NCBI GenBank assembly: GCA_964515805.1
Contig: CAZEUZ010000137.1
Coordinates: 1 to 7,675, forward strand
DNA length: 7,675 nt
Source of the DNA: CAZEUZ01 sp964515805
GTDB lineage: Bacteria > Pseudomonadota > Gammaproteobacteria > Pseudomonadales > Cellvibrionaceae
Direction of reading: 5' to 3'
Each line of letters starts with the position of its first letter. Positions within the stretch are counted from its first letter, which is position 1. The notes beneath the pieces are model-generated. The model was given only the letters and a program-made list of their open reading frames with translations. It was not told the origin of the DNA and ran no database searches. Below are positions 5,792 to 7,675 of the stretch, one piece after another. A program made the translations under genes and the position numbers.

Positions 5792-7204
5792 TTACCTTAC
5801 GCCTTTACCCAACAATACAATCTCGACTGTTTGCAACACAATAACCAAATCCAGTAGCAAGCTGTGATTTTTAGCATAGTAGAGATCATATTTGAGCTTG
5901 TTGCGCGCATCTTCTACAGAAGCTCCGTAGGGATACTTTAGCTGTGCCCAACCCATCAACCCGGGTTTTATCCGATGCCGCTCGTTGTAATATTCAATTT
6001 GATCAGCGAGGTCGACGATAAACTCAGGTCGTTCAGGCCTTGGACCGACAAAGCTCATATCGCCACGCAATACGTTGTAGATTTGAGGCAGTTCATCGAG
6101 ACGGGTATTGCGAATAAAATTTCCAATTCTAGTAATGCGGCTATCATTAGCTTTGGCCCATTGGGCGCCGTCTTTTTCTGCGTCTTTACGCATGCTGCGG
6201 AACTTATAAAGAGTAAATTCTTTGTTATCGAAACCCACTCGCACCTGTTTAAAAAGCACTGGTCTGCCGTCATCCAGGAACACCAATAGGGCTGTTAGTA
6301 ATATCAATGGGAGCGTGATTAGCAACAATACAATGCAAATGGAGATGTCGAACGTGCGCTTGACAATGTCACGCACTTGGCTGTATTTAAAACCGGTGGA
6401 AAATACCATCCATGATGGACTGATCAACGACGGCTCAATCCTGCCTCTTTCGCGCTCACAAAACGCGGCTGCATCGGTGACAAAAACGCCACGCAGTTTA
6501 CAGTCGAGCAATTCATCCAGTGGGAACTCTCCACCCTCAGAGCGGCGTCGCTCATCCAAGGCCACCACAATTTCATCGATATCGAACTTTTCTGTGCAAC
6601 GCAATAAGTCACGATGGTATTCAATCATTTTTAGGCCGGTAACTGCTTCATTTCGACCCTTTGAATCCAAGAATCCCTCAATTCGAAAGGCGCTGTAACG
6701 ACTATCCGGCTCCATAATATCCCACAGTTCTTTTGCCTTACGTCCTGCGCCTAACACTAAAACACGACGCTTCAGATTCTCATTGGTGATCACTTGATAA
6801 AATACCCAACGAGCTGGCATACAAAATATGAACGATGTGGCTACGCAGATCAACAGCATACCATCGCCCAGATTCAAACTGGGAAAGATGGTTAGCAATA
6901 AACCTAAGGCGGTCGAAGCCAACAAACAGTAGCTCACAATAGTGCGGATAGCTGCAGCGACAAAACCTTCTCGGTAACGTACGGTATACACGCCAAGGGC
7001 AAGTGTACTGGACAACATCACCACGGAATAAATTAAAGCATAGCTATAAAAAGGGTCTAATGGGTCTTTTAAGTTTATAACTGTATCGGGCAACCATAAA
7101 CGCGCAGCAGCATAAGCGGCAATAATGTGTATATTGAATTCCATTATGCCAAGATAAAAGTAGGGCAGACGAATGTGGTGATCGAACAACTTGATATACG
7201 ACAC
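5792..7204 (-). CDS. PEP-CTERM/XrtA-type sugar transferase (polyprenyl-phosphate hexose-1-phosphate transferase)
   Basis: This 470-aa inner-membrane enzyme should move a sugar-1-phosphate from a nucleotide sugar to undecaprenyl phosphate, the first step of building an exopolysaccharide repeat unit. The N-terminus IKLFDHHI (4-11) with about four membrane helices (14-36, 54-72, 84-106, 113-135) fits the PEP-CTERM-associated family TIGR03013. A Rossmann-like domain follows, with VLVLGAGRKAKEL (148-160). The C-terminal bacterial sugar transferase domain has KRTFDI (282-287), a hydrophobic re-entrant segment (288-309), FKQVRVG (318-324), YKFRSM (333-338), the catalytic Asp-Glu pair in RLDELPQ (D370/E371), SFVGPRPERPEF (384-395) and RHRIKPGLMGWAQ (409-421). 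All key residues are present and the length is normal. The start is GTG (7202-7204), supported by AGAGGA 7 nt upstream; the next Met is residue 21, inside the first helix. No other polysaccharide gene is in the window, and the sugar cannot be predicted. Confidence 0.92.
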   Translation of the reverse strand: MSYIKLFDHHIRLPYFYLGIMEFNIHIIAAYAAARLWLPDTVINLKDPLDPFYSYALIYSVVMLSSTLALGVYTVRYREGFVAAAIRTIVSYCLLASTALGLLLTIFPSLNLGDGMLLICVATSFIFCMPARWVFYQVITNENLKRRVLVLGAGRKAKELWDIMEPDSRYSAFRIEGFLDSKGRNEAVTGLKMIEYHRDLLRCTEKFDIDEIVVALDERRRSEGGEFPLDELLDCKLRGVFVTDAAAFCERERGRIEPSLISPSWMVFSTGFKYSQVRDIVKRTFDISICIVLLLITLPLILLTALLVFLDDGRPVLFKQVRVGFDNKEFTLYKFRSMRKDAEKDGAQWAKANDSRITRIGNFIRNTRLDELPQIYNVLRGDMSFVGPRPERPEFIVDLADQIEYYNERHRIKPGLMGWAQLKYPYGASVEDARNKLKYDLYYAKNHSLLLDLVIVLQTVEIVLLGKGVR

Positions 7205-7211
7205 GAACTAA

Positions 7212-7217
7212 TCCTCT
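7212..7217 (-). promoter_or_regulatory. Ribosome binding site supporting the GTG start of the sugar transferase
   Basis: AGAGGA on the minus strand is followed by 7 nt and then GTG (7202-7204). This, and the family-typical residues encoded right after it, make GTG the real start although an ATG-only search would place it inside the first membrane helix. Confidence 0.75.
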
Positions 7218-7269
7218 ATCTTTTTTTGTCTGTTATTTAACTGCTGCTATATAAGGTAAAAATAACTTA

Positions 7270-7675
7270 TTACTTTTTATTGCGCTTTCTCTCATTTTCT
7301 GTCAGAAATTTTTTGCGCATGCGAATAGAATCCGGCGTCACTTCCACTAATTCATCGTCATCAATAAACTCTAACGCCTGTTCCAGAGTATGAGAAATGG
7401 GCGGAGAGAGGTTCAAGGCTTCATCACTTCCAGCTGCACGGATATTGGTCAGTTGCTTTGCCTTAGTGGGATTGACTGCCAAATCATTAGCGCGGGAATG
7501 GATGCCAATAATTTGTCCTTCGTAGACATCGACGCCATGCCCCAGAAATAGTCGCCCCCTGTCTTGTAAGTTGTAGAGTGCATAAGACAATGTTTTTCCA
7601 TTAACCATGGATATCAACACACCATTTTGGCGCCCTGCCATTTCCCCTGATGCTGCTTCGCCGTAGTGGTCGAAA
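7270..7675 (-). CDS. typA: Ribosome-associated GTPase TypA/BipA, C-terminal 134 residues (cut by window edge)
   Basis: TypA/BipA is a translational GTPase related to EF-G that binds the ribosome and supports 50S assembly and growth under stress or cold. Only the C-terminal domain is in the window, starting FDHYGEAASGEMAGRQNG at the right edge; the reading frame stays open to base 7675, so the Met at 7639-7641 is internal, not a start. Family-specific strings are plain: RQNGVLIS, LQDRGRLFLGHGVDVYEGQI, GIHSRANDLAVN, LTNIRAAGSDEA, LEQALEFIDDDELVEVTP and RMRKKFLTENERKR. These closely follow the E. coli protein as I remember it, which has about 607 residues. The C-terminal domain is the part unique to BipA and contacts the ribosomal A-site region. 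The gene ends with tandem TAA TAA stops. No clear terminator separates it from the transferase 65 bp downstream. Confidence 0.97.
   Translation of the reverse strand, partial: FDHYGEAASGEMAGRQNGVLISMVNGKTLSYALYNLQDRGRLFLGHGVDVYEGQIIGIHSRANDLAVNPTKAKQLTNIRAAGSDEALNLSPPISHTLEQALEFIDDDELVEVTPDSIRMRKKFLTENERKRNKK

Noticed and set aside
6222..6698. 158-codon open frame on the plus strand
   Set aside because: Antisense to the sugar transferase catalytic region; low-complexity Ser/Arg/Asn composition typical of a shadow frame.
7205..7269. Intrinsic terminator between typA and the sugar transferase
   Set aside because: The gap has A/T runs but only a 4-bp stem (GTTA/TAAC) with a 2-nt loop and no proper U-tract after a stem.

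Overview
This is a 7.7-kb stretch of an ordinary-looking bacterial chromosome, most likely from a gammaproteobacterium. The grounds are a TypA/BipA C-terminus very close to the E. coli protein, a System I cytochrome c maturation protein (CcmF), and a PEP-CTERM-type sugar transferase of the kind common in marine and environmental proteobacteria. Genus or species cannot be read from the window. Base composition looks moderate (roughly mid-40s % GC by eye), with no abrupt change, no IS element, no tRNA or rRNA and no CRISPR array. Every convincing gene lies on the minus strand, so transcription runs from high to low coordinates.

In transcription order: (1) the C-terminal end of typA (7270-7675, cut by the right edge); (2) a 65-bp gap, then a complete 470-aa polyprenyl-phosphate sugar phosphotransferase of the PEP-CTERM/XrtA-associated type (5792-7204, GTG start); (3) a 316-bp non-coding gap with a weak hairpin after the transferase and a perfect 7-bp inverted repeat just before the next gene; (4) a tightly packed four-gene unit: ABC ATPase (4501-5475), a 981-aa fusion of an ABC-2 permease to a GldG-like periplasmic protein (1569-4514), a membrane-anchored DUF4340 protein (602-1558) and the first 198 codons of ccmF (1-595, cut by the left edge).

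The last four genes look like one operon. The ATPase and permease genes overlap by 14 nt, the permease and DUF4340 genes are 10 nt apart with the Shine-Dalgarno touching the upstream stop, and DUF4340 and ccmF are 6 nt apart and in the same frame. The ATPase should drive the permease half of the fusion. The large periplasmic GldG-like half and the DUF4340 protein should form the extracytoplasmic part of the same complex. This is the gammaproteobacterial version of the GldA-GldF-GldG architecture known from Bacteroidetes gliding, with substrate unknown. The two most interesting points are the placement of ccmF directly behind this transporter rather than behind ccmE, and an internal duplication in the periplasmic half of the fusion.

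Three start codons differ from the longest open frame. DUF4340 is placed at 1558 rather than 1579 and the fusion at 4514 rather than 4547, both because of good Shine-Dalgarno sequences. The sugar transferase starts with GTG.
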